Shown one piece after another: positions 47,874 through 58,375 of a stretch of DNA of 64,000 bases (its first letter is position 1; each line of letters starts with the position of its first letter). The translations under genes were made by a program, and so were the position numbers. Source of the stretch: Lobosporangium transversale. Taxonomy: Eukaryota > Mortierellomycota > Mortierellomycetes > Mortierellales > Mortierellaceae. The stretch covers positions 473,900 through 537,899 of the forward strand of contig NW_019029005.1 in NCBI RefSeq assembly GCF_002105155.1, read 5' to 3'. Below the pieces are notes generated by a model. The model searched no databases, was not told the DNA's origin, and saw only the letters and a list, made by a program, of their open reading frames with translations.

Positions 47874-49524
47874 TTGCTGTTGTTGCTGTTGTGATGTTGT
47901 TGATGTTGTTGATGTTGTTGCTGTTGTTGATGTTGTTGCTGTTGTCGTAAAGACTGTCTTTGGGGTGGTGTCGGCGCTGGGGCTGGCATTGAGGCTGGTG
48001 TTGTAGACTCAATCTTTTCGGACTGCCCCCGTTTTACTAGCGGTGCAGGACATTGAGCATTCAGAGCCCTGACAGGAGTCTTCACCTTCAATTCCTCTGG
48101 TCCTAGAGTCGGAGCAAATTCGATTTTAGGAAACATGTTCATTGAGGATGAAGGAGACATAGAAACTCGATTAGCAGGCGATCCTGACGATGAATGTGGC
48201 AACGATGACTGCAAATCCTCAGGCAAAGTTCTTTGCAAAGAAGGAGACGTTGGCGACGCCACTGAAGCAGGCGACGATGATGGGGATGATGACGATGTGG
48301 GGATATTCCACCCCCTACTGTCCCATGCAACCCTAAAGGAGTGATCATGGATGTTGCAGGGGATGCTACCGATTCAGGTGATGGGTCTGAACTTGGCACG
48401 GCACTCTTTGCACCGCCCTGAGACGTGCTGCGGGGCGGTGTGATTCTAGCGAATGAACCTGTGCGCGCAAATACAGAGTAATCGGTTGAGACGGTTGGAA
48501 ATGCTGGTAGCTGCGCTAACGTTGAGGATGCTGATGATGAAGAGGACAAAGAGGCAGGAGAGCGCGATGATGAACGATGAGATGGCGAACTTGGTAGTGT
48601 ACTCTCTAAAGACTTGAAAAAGTCTGTAGAACTATCGTGATATTGCTGTGCCTGTCTCGTCGCTTGCTTCATCGTCTGTTGTACTTGCATTTGCTGTTTT
48701 TGTTGTAATTGCTGCTGCTGCTGCTGTTGCTGCGGCAGTGACGATAGCTGTGATGGTAGCGGTGGCTGCTGTGAAGCTGATATCGACTGTTGTTGTTGTG
48801 ATGATTGCTTGTCACGAGACGATGAGATTGATCTTTCTATCGGTCGCGTCGGTGGCATAGAAAGGGAATCAAGCGAGGGCTTGAAAAGGTCATCGAGCAT
48901 GCTCAGCGAAGGGTCCTGAGGCATATTCTGCGAAGAAAGTGTCCTTGGGGTACTGGTGTCTTGAAATCACCTAGAAGTTGTGGTGTCGTAAATGGCGTGG
49001 CCTTCTTGGAGAAGCCTCGTTTACTGGGGCTACTGTCGCTACTGAGGCTATTACTGCCACTGTTATTATCCCGGTGGTGCTGCTGGCACTACTTGCACTA
49101 CCAGTACTGCAAGTCATAGCGGTTATAGATCCGTCTCCAAAGTCTACTAAATATGGCTGAACGGGCTCCGAGTTCGTGTCGACCATGTGGTCATCCTTGA
49201 GAGCCTTAGTGAGCGTTGACTTGATGGTGCCGATGCTATTGCTGCTGTCGCTGCTGCTATTCCCAGTGCTATTGCTAAAGATATCTGAGCTATAGCCTGT
49301 ACTATTACCAGCAATGCGTTGTTGCTGTTATTGTTGCGGCTACTGACATGAGTACTACTGATAGCAAGTGTATTCTCGTGTCTTGGGTCAACGACCTTGT
49401 GATCATTCCTGTCAGGCTTGGCAATGACTGCGGATGAAGAACGGGCCACAGCTGTTTTTACGCCTGTGTTACCAGGGTGACTACGTATCCCCGAATTGAG
49501 AGTGCTTGCGCCCAAGGAGCCCAT
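46276..49524 (-). CDS. Gln-rich protein with PH-like C-terminal region, unknown function
   Basis: A long minus-strand coding stretch with slips near 49,330, 49,010, 48,320, 47,830, 46,925 and 46,525. The N-terminus (MGSLGASTLNSGIRSHPG, 49,524) is one possible start. The middle is Ser/Pro/Gln-rich with large polyQ tracts. Toward the C-terminus (47,140-46,720) a folded segment appears: SDDQITVSSLHLTIHAFYFP, IPLLSITDVETLP, GWFKYKNWSKTALTDIWWA and, after a slip, VHVVVRVKDEWLRKGFGVQH. The alternating strands and the final helix (LQEAWKNVKDNE) suggest a PH-like barrel, so membrane or protein binding is possible; this is inference from pattern only. The tail is Asp/Gly-rich and ends near 46,276. Confidence 0.5.
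47725..47935 (-). repeat. large CAA/CAG polyglutamine tract
   Basis: About 200 bases of GTTGCT-type repeats on the plus strand. On the minus strand they read mostly Gln with occasional His, Lys and Glu, interrupted by frame slips. Confidence 0.9.
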
Positions 49525-50940
49525 AATGCAAAATCCGAGTTGAGGGTGAAGGCTGGTGTTGATACTGAAACTGCTGAGGAAGCTGTGGTAGTTGAGAATG
49601 CAATGATTTAAAGGGCTGTTGTTGATGCTGGTGCTGGTGCTGTTGGTGCTGATGAGAGATATGGGAAAATGAAGGACTGGATGTAATGGGTTGGGCGCAG
49701 TACGTGGTGGACGTCTAGTGGCGGTGGAAGACTGTAAACCTGCCTCATGTCGATACTCGTGCGACTGTTTGAGCAGCCTGGCTGGATTGTTTGCACTGAA
49801 GAAAAAGGAAAAATAGATGACTAATGGGCCCAATGAGCTGTTAAAGGCCTTCTGGAAGCAAAGTATGGGATAAAACAGAGAGAATATGTCAGTGAATAGG
49901 GTACGTATGAGTGGGCTATGGCGAACAGTAAGAGAAAAAGAGTGCGAAAGAGAAATGGAATGAGCTTTTATATTGTGTGAAGACTACCCTTTTTGGCACA
50001 CATACGAAGAACTAAAGAACAGCTCCCTCTCACTCTCTGACCCCACCTTGAGGCTGAGTAGATAGCAGAACAACTGATATCGAAACAGCCGATGATGATG
50101 GGACAAAAAGGGGAGGAAGAAAAAAGAAAAAAATGCACACTTTGAACAGGATGTGAGATGTGTAATGTGTAATGTCAATTGAATTGCTTGTGTCTATGAT
50201 GCTCAATGTAAATGAAACAAAAAAAAAAAAAAAAAAAAAAAAAAAAGACTTAGTTGATATCGAACAAATTCAATGTGACCCAGGCAGGGTCAAGAGACAA
50301 GAGAGAGGAGAGGAAGAGAAGGGGCGGGAAAGGAAAGGAGAGAGAGAGGAGAGGAAAGCATGACTCTTGGATTATTACAACGGTATAATAAAAGGAACGC
50401 TATGCGAAGCATGCATAAACATGTTATTAGAAAATGCAATACAAATAATCAAAGAATATGTGCAGACACGTAGTCATGCGCTATCCTTGACGGTAATGAT
50501 GCTCTTCCATGTCTAAAAAAACTTCCTTATTTACATACTTTAAACGCACAGATCACGTCCTGGGAAAAAGCATTACGCCCAATCATAAAATCATTACTCC
50601 CAGACTACTGGATGTCACGCTCCTGCTTCTCTGGGCCCCCATATCTCCATCCTCTATCTCCTTCTTATCCTATTTTTTCCTATTTTCGTAAAATGTATCA
50701 GCTCGTCTCTGGGATTACAATGATCTTCGTCTACATTACTGTTGTCGCTGTTATATCTCAACTTCAGACCCTCATTCACTCCTCCTTACTCTAACCATCA
50801 TTATCGGTGTCGCGAAAATCTTTTGCTGTCTGAATGTTTATTCGATTGCTTTTTGAAATAAAAACGCGTTTATTCAGTCTATTCATTAGTAACAGTCATC
50901 GATAGCTACGGAAAAGGTCAAGTCTGATCACTATCATAAT
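49525..50940. other. intergenic DNA
   Basis: It includes an A-run (about 50,219-50,246) followed by a GA-rich tract to 50,360. Short open frames here are not convincing. Confidence 0.5.
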
Positions 50941-51960
50941 ATCATGTGTTGTAGAATTTGCACAAGGCCCAGATCAATATCAACAACAAACAATTAGCGA
51001 CAATCAGAAGTAGGAAGAAGAACGACCATGGGGATGTGTTTAGTTCGGCGAAACAGCCTATCAAAGTCAGCTGTTGGAATGGATTAGCATAACACTACAT
51101 CGATATTGTTCCGATCTCGAGTCAATCAAAAGTGTGAGCACCATGTGCTTCCAGGCTTTGATGCAATTCCATTACTGATTGAATACAACTCGTGCAAGTA
51201 GTAAGTAATTGTCAAGAAACATCATAGAACTAGAATTTATGGCTGGGATGACAAGGCATTGGTTAAATGACATCTCGGCAGGGATCAGACTATAGAGTTA
51301 ACACAAAGCGAAACAAGAAGACTACAATAGTTACTACAACACGGCAACTGCAATTATAAACCATCGTGATAGTATGCTTTTCGAACGGTGGCAACGGCCC
51401 TACCTTGAATTTTTAAAGCTAGGATATCAAGAGCAGTGTTATGGAATCATCTTCAAATCGACATCAACCTCTGATTGTCAATAAAATTTCCTTGCCTTGT
51501 TTTCCTCCTTCACATTTCAAGACAAAAACGCCATCGTCTTTGCCTTAAAACTGATAAAAGCCCCGTGATTGTCGTCAGCGGTACGATCTATTGTCAGTGG
51601 ATCCAGTTAGATTCAAATAACTGTCCTTCCATTTTCTTCTCAAGATGTGCAGGCATGTCCGCCACCAGCCATCACTATCATAAGAGCCATGGGATTGATG
51701 CTATCCCACATCTTATACCTCTGATAAAATTCCTGGCCAAGATAATGACATGACAGCAATGAAAAGGCCTGAAGAGAGGTGGCACTGTAATATTCACCGA
51801 CTTTCCAACTCATTCACGATATACCAAAGTTATTGGAGATGAAGTGTATAATTAAGAGGTGATGCTGATGGTGAGAGAAATGGGGTATGAATTATACCAG
51901 AGACAGGATATTGTCAAGGTATTCTATATGATTCTGATCATCTCGACTCGATTAGACTAC
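50941..51960 (+). pseudogene. degenerate gene, possibly LCAT/lipase-like
   Basis: Fragments include TDKSPVIVVSGTI (about 51,559), reminiscent of the KxPVIVVPG strand of LCAT-family acyltransferases/lipases. Further along come HSRYTKVIGDEVYN (about 51,813) and VREMGYELYQRQDI (about 51,870), resembling the YF--LV--M-- GY segment of that family. No catalytic Ser motif is legible and stops are frequent. The call is tentative; it may be two unrelated fragments. Confidence 0.22.
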
Positions 51961-52106
51961 AAGAAAAAGGAATGTATACCTCATGACATTCGTCGTTGGA
52001 TTGATTGATATGAAACAATGACAACAACACCAACAACAGACATGAAATTATGTAAAAAAAAAAAAAAAAAAAAATTTACTCAAAGTCTAGTCGCTGTCTA
52101 TTTAAT

Positions 52107-52743
52107 TTATTTACCCTTGTAGATGGGCTTCCTCTTCTCACGGAAAGCAGCAAGACCTATTTGAAACTTCATCCAAAGATTTGTAAATTCCACTTCACAG
52201 TACAACACACACTACTGAATCTATTTTGTTTCCTCACCTCCAAACGATCCTCTGAAGGCATGATTGTGCATAACAAGCCTGCTCATACTCCAATCCAGAA
52301 TCGCTAAAGAACACAGGACAATGTTAGATAGTTGATCAATTTGCATCTAATAACTTTAAAAATGATAAATATATATATCACAGCTTAATTTACATTTCGA
52401 ACTGGGTGCCTTTATCAATAGCAGACTTGCCATACGGATAGCAAGAGGTCCATGGGTAGGATCTCACGGCTATTTCCAAGGCTTTGTCATATCCTGAATC
52501 TTCCATAACAGCATGGTTCAAGATGCCTGTGTATAAAATAGAAATAAGGGTGAGAATATATTAGATTTCTAGAAGAAATAAATTAAAAAAAAAAAAAAAA
52601 AAAAAAAAGTAAACATACCATATCCTTGGCTGTGGCCGAGTCCAAGATCTTAGACGCGAAATGAGTTCCTTAGCCTTGGGGATCCCAATTAAACGGGGAG
52701 CGTGCTGCCGCCGGCTAAAAAAAGGAAATAGTCTGTAAGAATC

Positions 52744-52776
<33 letters not shown>

Positions 52777-53851
52777 GTTTTCCTTACCCAGGAATGATCG
52801 CAAGTCTTGTTTCGACTAATCCAATCTTAACTTTCTTGTTGCCACCTCCGACTCTCATGTCACAAGCAGAGTGCCATCTCGAGACCGCCTCCAAAGCAGC
52901 ACCATCAATGACAGCAATCGTGGGATGGGCAACGTCTCAAGATCACGGAAGCTATCCCTTAAATTGGCTAGGAACTGCTTCACCTCTGTCAAGTTCATTG
53001 TGGAACGTTCCTACAGAGTATAAAAAAAGGTAGAGTTAAAGAGGTGGTATGAATGATGAAAGGAATATTACTATCACTTATAAATATTCAGGCCAAACAT
53101 TGAAAACATACTCTGAGATCTGCGCCGGCACAGAACGCGCCATCTACCAGACTTCTGATGATGACGGCCCTGGCATCTCTATGATATGCATTTATATAAA
53201 GCCACCATCATGTCAGATAAATTAGTAAACAAAGTAAAATAGACAGATGTTGGCCAAATACTAATTGTTTTTGTTGATCTATTGATTACTACACGCTAAA
53301 GTAAAACAGATCTTTCATATGCTTTTGTGTATTTTTTTTTTCCTTTTTTTGCTTTCTTGTTTCCTTCGTTTTCCTACTTACTGGTCGTAACGAAGCTCCT
53401 GAAGTGCTTCACGGAATTCACGAACAAATTTACGCGAAAGAGCATTATAGGCCTTAGGACGGTTAAAGTTGATAACGGCGATACCTATAAGAAAGCGGCG
53501 TATAGATATGGTCAATGTGGAGCGCTAATTAGCTATTGGGGCTATTGACAAGAACATATTATATTTTCACGATGTGGTTGATGGTCGTGTGGTCGTGTTG
53601 GCAATTTTTTTTTTTTTTAGCAAGAGATGTTCCACCCGTGGGAAAATTTTGGTCATTGAAATTAAACGGATTGTTGATTACCAGTGTCATCTCCTCCCAG
53701 TCGCTCGAGAAACAATCTTTGTCCTCAGAATAAGTAGCTGATGATGAAGTAGTGTTAAGAAAGCGAATGCTTTGGAATGTAGCAACCTTGGCGACAGGAG
53801 CGCGAGCGATGCATTGGGTTGGACACTGCGTGCGATGAATGTGCGAAGCAT
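52107..53851 (-). CDS. AUH: AUH-type enoyl-CoA hydratase (methylglutaconyl-CoA hydratase-like), mitochondrial
   Basis: A multi-exon minus-strand gene. Its start MLRTFIARSVQPNASLALLS at 53,851 looks like a mitochondrial presequence. Following pieces are FLERLGGDDTG, IAVINFNRPKAYNALSRKFV, EFREALQELRYD, ARAVIIRSLVDGAFCAGADL, ERSTMNLTEVKQFLANLRD, FRDLETLPIP, IDGAAL, CDMRVGGG, KIGLVETRLAIIPG, PRLIGIPKAKELI, GILNHAVMEDSGYDKALEIA, KSAIDKGTQFEM and FREKRKPIYKGK with a stop at 52,107. This is the AUH/ECHDC2 crotonase pattern; AUH hydrates 3-methylglutaconyl-CoA in leucine degradation. The second oxyanion-hole segment, which should read ALGGGLEMAL, reads ALEAVSRWHS because of compensating one-base slips at 52,868-52,893. 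Poly-A/T runs sit in introns (about 52,585 and 52,750). About eight exons are visible. Confidence 0.88.
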
Positions 53852-54181
53852 GATTGCGATGTATGAAAGTGAAAAGTAAGAAAGAAAGAGGGTTTGGTGT
53901 GCAAAAAAGTAAGTAAAACTTTTTTTAGCTTTACTTTACAACCAACCGCAATTGCGTTACTTTGTAGATCCATGGTACGTATAAATCATATCTATCAATT
54001 CACCCATCCAGAGTACCTATAAAAATGATGTTTACTAAACCGTTTGCTATAAACAATATATTTCTCTTACAAGGACAAGCAACCATTCTCACCTGCCCTT
54101 TCATTTCGAAAAGTTGACTTCTAAATATTTAAGGCCTGCGCACCACCCCTTTTCGCAAGGCTTTCAAAGATGCTCTTCGCA

Positions 54182-55228
54182 TTACGGACACTGTGGACGC
54201 TCTCTTGGCTCACCACCCTTGTGGTCGTCATCATGTGTATTACAAGATCTCACAATCTCTTTGTTCCCATTCTCTGCCAGCTCATGACTCATCTTCCGAC
54301 GAGGGGTCGGTCGGAGCGATCTAGAGGCCGTCAACAACGAATATGCGCTACAGGCACCCTGGGCCTCGGCATCATTGTGTCCTCGGACCACATGTGCGAT
54401 CGTATCCTGATTCTGCTCTTCTACGTTTTTGAACTTGCGGACCATTTCCTTGACACTGCATTTACGAAATCCTCCTAGACGGTTAGGATTGGCAGCACCC
54501 CCAAAGAGCTTGATCCGCTCGGCAATAGAATCTGTTTTTGGGATCTCGACAGCAAAGCTTTGGTCGCTGCAGCTGCCTCTTCTGCAGCCTGCTTCTTCTT
54601 GAGTGCTAAACTGGCTGCTGAAAGGCTACGAGTCTGAACGTATGTGGGCGCATCAGGCTTGAATACATGGTTAGGGACGTCAGAAGCTATCAGCCCCGGC
54701 TCATTGCTCATCGCCTTGGCAGGAACAACCATCGCCATAGCCTCTTCTTCCTGTGGATCTTCGGTCAACTTGGCTGTTTTTTCAGTCAATTGACCGACGT
54801 TCTCTATGGCCTCTTCCTCCTCAATGCGCTCTTCAAGCTTAATTTCTTTTTCCTCCTCTTCTTCCACATCCTCAAGTTTTTCCTCTGCTTTTTCTTCGAT
54901 CTCCTCACTCTCCTGATCCTCTTTCTTTTCCTCCTCTTCCTCCTCTTTCGTCTCTTCCTTCTCTTCCTTTTCTTCCTTCCCTCCCTTTCTCTTTTTCTTC
55001 TTGCTCCTCTGTATGCTTGAAACCGCCCTTGGCTCCCACTTTTCCTTCTTGGTCCTTTTCCTTTGACCCCTCTGGGGCAACGACCGGTTTTTCATCCAAA
55101 GAGACAGAATTATCGATATCAGAGATCAGGAATTGGTTGTCAAAGCCGAGGCTGCCATCCGTGCTAGGACTCAAAGGAAGGGCCTCTAAAGAGCCGTTGA
55201 TGTCGTTGAAGTTGTTGTTGGCTGACAT
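54182..55228 (-). CDS. Glu/Lys-rich protein of unknown function
   Basis: The start MSANNNFNDINGSLEALPLS at 55,228 leads into SLDEKPVVAPEGSKEKDQEG. A slip near 55,010 then enters a strongly charged Lys/Glu region (54,960-54,780) that is probably coiled coil or disordered. The distal part (SLSAASLALKKKQAAEEAAA, then GGAANPNRLGGF and KEMVRKFKNVEEQNQDTI) is more regular and may be folded. I recognise no domain. The end at 54,182 is in the frame of KFKNVEEQ and could be an artefact of further slips. Confidence 0.42.
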
Positions 55229-56367
55229 ATTGAAGTATTGAATCTTGTTGTTGGAGTAGCTAGAGTAGCTAGAGTAGCTGGAGTAGCTGGAGTAGATGAA
55301 AAGAAGAATATTTAAGGGAACAAAGGGGAAGTATATGCTAGAAGAGTGCAAAGCAGGTTCGTTCTTGTTTCTTCAAATGACAGTTGCTATCTCAATTTAT
55401 ATTGTTTATTGGTTGTAGCTATACCTTTAATGCTGTTTAACTGTCTATTACCAATTCTTATTATGACTGTAGTATTGGGCAGGGAATATCGAACGTTTGA
55501 AGAGCTAGTCTGATTTTCAACCTGATGATTTTCTGAATGCATTGGGTCATGGTACATTCAACTTTTTTTTTAGTGTAAGATCGAACATTCGGCGTGGCTA
55601 CAAGTGACAACTATATCGGCTACTGTCAACCAAGGTAACCCTTATAAAACATCTTTCCAATTGGCCAGAGAAATATGATCATCATCGCTGGAATATAAGA
55701 TAAATAGAGTAAAAGAAAATCATCCTTCTAATCGTTTTTCTTTATCTATACACAGTACAAATGCCTCATCATCCGTCTATCCACCCTCAAAAAACAACTT
55801 TTTTGCGCTGTAAATAAGGATCTGCCAGAAGGGGTATTCGTCACTGGGCTAAAAAGGAGGAGGGAAGAGGACTTTATGGATATGCGTATAGAGTTATTAC
55901 TAGGATATGTACTGCTGTGAAGTAACAATTTGTCCTGAGTCCTCAAATAATCCTGAAGGAGAATACCCTTTATTGGTCTTCATGAAAGACTTCAAACATT
56001 CTGTTGTGTTTCCTTTCTTGGATGCGCCACCAAAAAAAAATACTATTTTGTAATAAGTCACAATAAAGGTATCACTCAACCTCTCTTAATGAAGCAAATA
56101 AAACTGAACTGACACAATAAGCTTGTCGAAGTTCCTTTTCTTTCGCCTTCTTCACGATCCTATACTCCTTAAGCCTCATCATAATCATCAACCTCATCAC
56201 TCTCCTTGTTTAAAACTCTTCTATATCTTACTGTTTTCCTTTCTTCACAATAAAAAATAAGTCTCTCAGACCCTCTTGATCATAACTGGGACTCTTCACC
56301 CAACCACACCGAATACCTTGAAGCTTCAAAACTTCTTTTACAGCTTAGCAACAATAACATCACTAAG
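55229..56367. other. divergent intergenic region
   Basis: It lies between the Glu-rich gene (minus) and the STUbL-like gene (plus). A nine-base tandem repeat (GAGTAGCTA-type, five copies) sits at 55,255-55,297. No gene is seen. Confidence 0.55.
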
Positions 56368-58194
56368 ATGAATGCCTCTAGTAGCAGCAGTAGTGGTAGT
56401 AGTAGTAGTAACAACAGCATGAATACGTCTTTCATGTCATCTGTTGGCGAAGTAAGAACTTGCAAGTTTGCATGCAAATTACATGTCGGAAAAAAGAAAA
56501 AGCCTTACTAATGAATTAGTTTCGCCTTTTTTTTTTTTTTTTTTTTTTCTTCTTCTTCTTCCCTTTAGTCCTCTACTAGCAATACAGTTCATCATCAAAT
56601 ATGGACAATATAATCGATTTAACAATACCTACGCCTGCTCGGATCATTCATCCCAGGACCTTACCAAGTGAAAGCGTCGAAATCATTGACATTCCAAGCG
56701 ATGACGAAGCACCACCCTTTCACTTAACTTTAACCAACGTTCAGGAACTACGGCGTCCAGATGGAATAATATTATAACCTTTATTGATGAACACGACACC
56801 ACAAATAGCGCAAGCAGCAGTTCTAGTAGCAGTGTCCCAACAACAACAACAACAACAACAACAATAATGGTGCCACCAATGTTAGATACGATGACAATGA
56901 TGATGTTCAAATTGTAGCAGAAATTCCTGGACGTTCTTTAGATCCCTCCAATCCTTCTTATGCAAATGGATCTTCTACAAGTAGGAATGCCACTAGGGCA
57001 ACCACGGCAGAAGACCTTCCCTATTCCACCTCTGTCCCTCAATCCCATCCTTTGTCTTTCCCCAGCCTCTTCGATTTCTTTGAAAACAATAGCAATCCCT
57101 TTTCTCGATCAGAAAGACCGCAACAACAAAGCGATCGACGTCGTCCATCGGAATCAAGGGTAGCTGAAGGTGTTATGGAACATCGTGATAGGATTTCAAC
57201 ACCTGAAATGGCAACATCAACTACTGCAGGAAGAAGTGGAGTAAATACTGGAGGACGTGCCTCAAGAAGATCCCCATTGCGGCCACGGACGCAAACACCA
57301 ATCGGCCGGCAAAACTATCCAGAGCATACAACACATCCTCTGTGGCCTGACCATTGGGGCGATACAGATTATTCAGACCCTTTATTCAGATGGTTTCACA
57401 TGGACAGCCTTGTCCATGGCATCAATTATAATCCATTAACATTTTCTAGACGTCCTTCTCCTCCTCGCTATCATCATCGTCATCATCATCGTCATCATCC
57501 ATTTCAAGGTGGAAACCTTCGCTACCGTCACGCTGCTTCAGATGTAAACATAGACGAATACCTTGCTAGGTTAAGCAATATATTCGACAGCTATATCACC
57601 CCCGGTATTGGTGGTCGTGGCGGCAGGGCAACGTCGTCAACCTCATCGGATAACGAATCGTACCTGAACAAACCCGCAGTTGAACCTCGACCAGGCTATA
57701 CGAAATCGCTCAACAAGAATGTGACTATAGCTTGTCCAATATGTCAAAATGAGCTCGGACATGCTGGCAAAGAGAATACAAAACTCTGGGTGCTAGTTGG
57801 CTGTGGACATGTCATTTGCGATGAATGTATCGAAGGAATCTTTATGACCAAGGTGGCGATCAAATCTAAAGTCGCATCCAATGCTGCTACGACATCAATA
57901 GGGATGGCAGCAACATCGTCACGAAGACAATCGATCTCGAAGCGATCAGTCATTAAAGGGAAGGCTAAATGGACGGCACCTATGCCTTCGCTAGCACCAA
58001 CTAATGGAGACGAACAGTACATGGAGTCAGGAGGCAAAATGACAGAGTCAAGCGTGAATGTGAATCGTGGCACTGACACTGGCCCTAGTACAGATGGCAG
58101 CGGAACGTTCAAATTGGTCAAGCGTGCTACAGGTCAATGTCCCAGTTGTAATCGTAAGATCAAGAAGACAAGCGTGCAGCAACTGTATTTGTAA
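56368..58194 (+). CDS. RING E3 with SUMO-interacting motifs (STUbL-like)
   Basis: Exon 1 (56,368-56,451) starts MNASSSSSSGSSSSNNSMN; a T-rich intron follows. Exon 2 gives NMDNIIDLTIPTPARIIHP and VEIIDIPSDDEAPP, two good SUMO-interacting motifs (hydrophobic core next to acidic/Ser residues). After a slip near 56,770 there is DVQIVAEIPG, a weaker third. From 57,052 one frame stays open for 380 codons. It covers a Pro/Arg/His-rich middle and a RING: ACPICQNEL, then LVGCGHVICDECIEGIF, then about 100 residues, and finally TGQCPSCNRKIKKTSVQQLYL and the stop. Seven of the usual eight ligand positions are easily read (C, C, C, H, C, C and the last CxxC pair). SUMO-targeted ligases such as Slx8/RNF4 have this SIM-RING order. 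The long insertion inside the RING is unusual. Confidence 0.66.
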
Positions 58195-58375
58195 AGCACT
58201 GGAAATGAAGCTAATAGTCATAGGTTTGTCGGGTCCTCCATGAAACAATAACCCGCCATATATCTATTATTCATATACAGTCTGATCCTCACTAAAACAC
58301 AGCTTATCACCAAACCAATTTTGTTCATTCATATTGTTTATTGTATTATGTGCTTTGTATTTTTCAGTACAGCGC

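Noticed and set aside
47633-48012. Asn/Ser- and Thr/Ala-rich reading frames across the polyQ tract
   Set aside because: They are other frames of the same CAA/CAG repeat. The Gln frame joins flanking coding sequence better.
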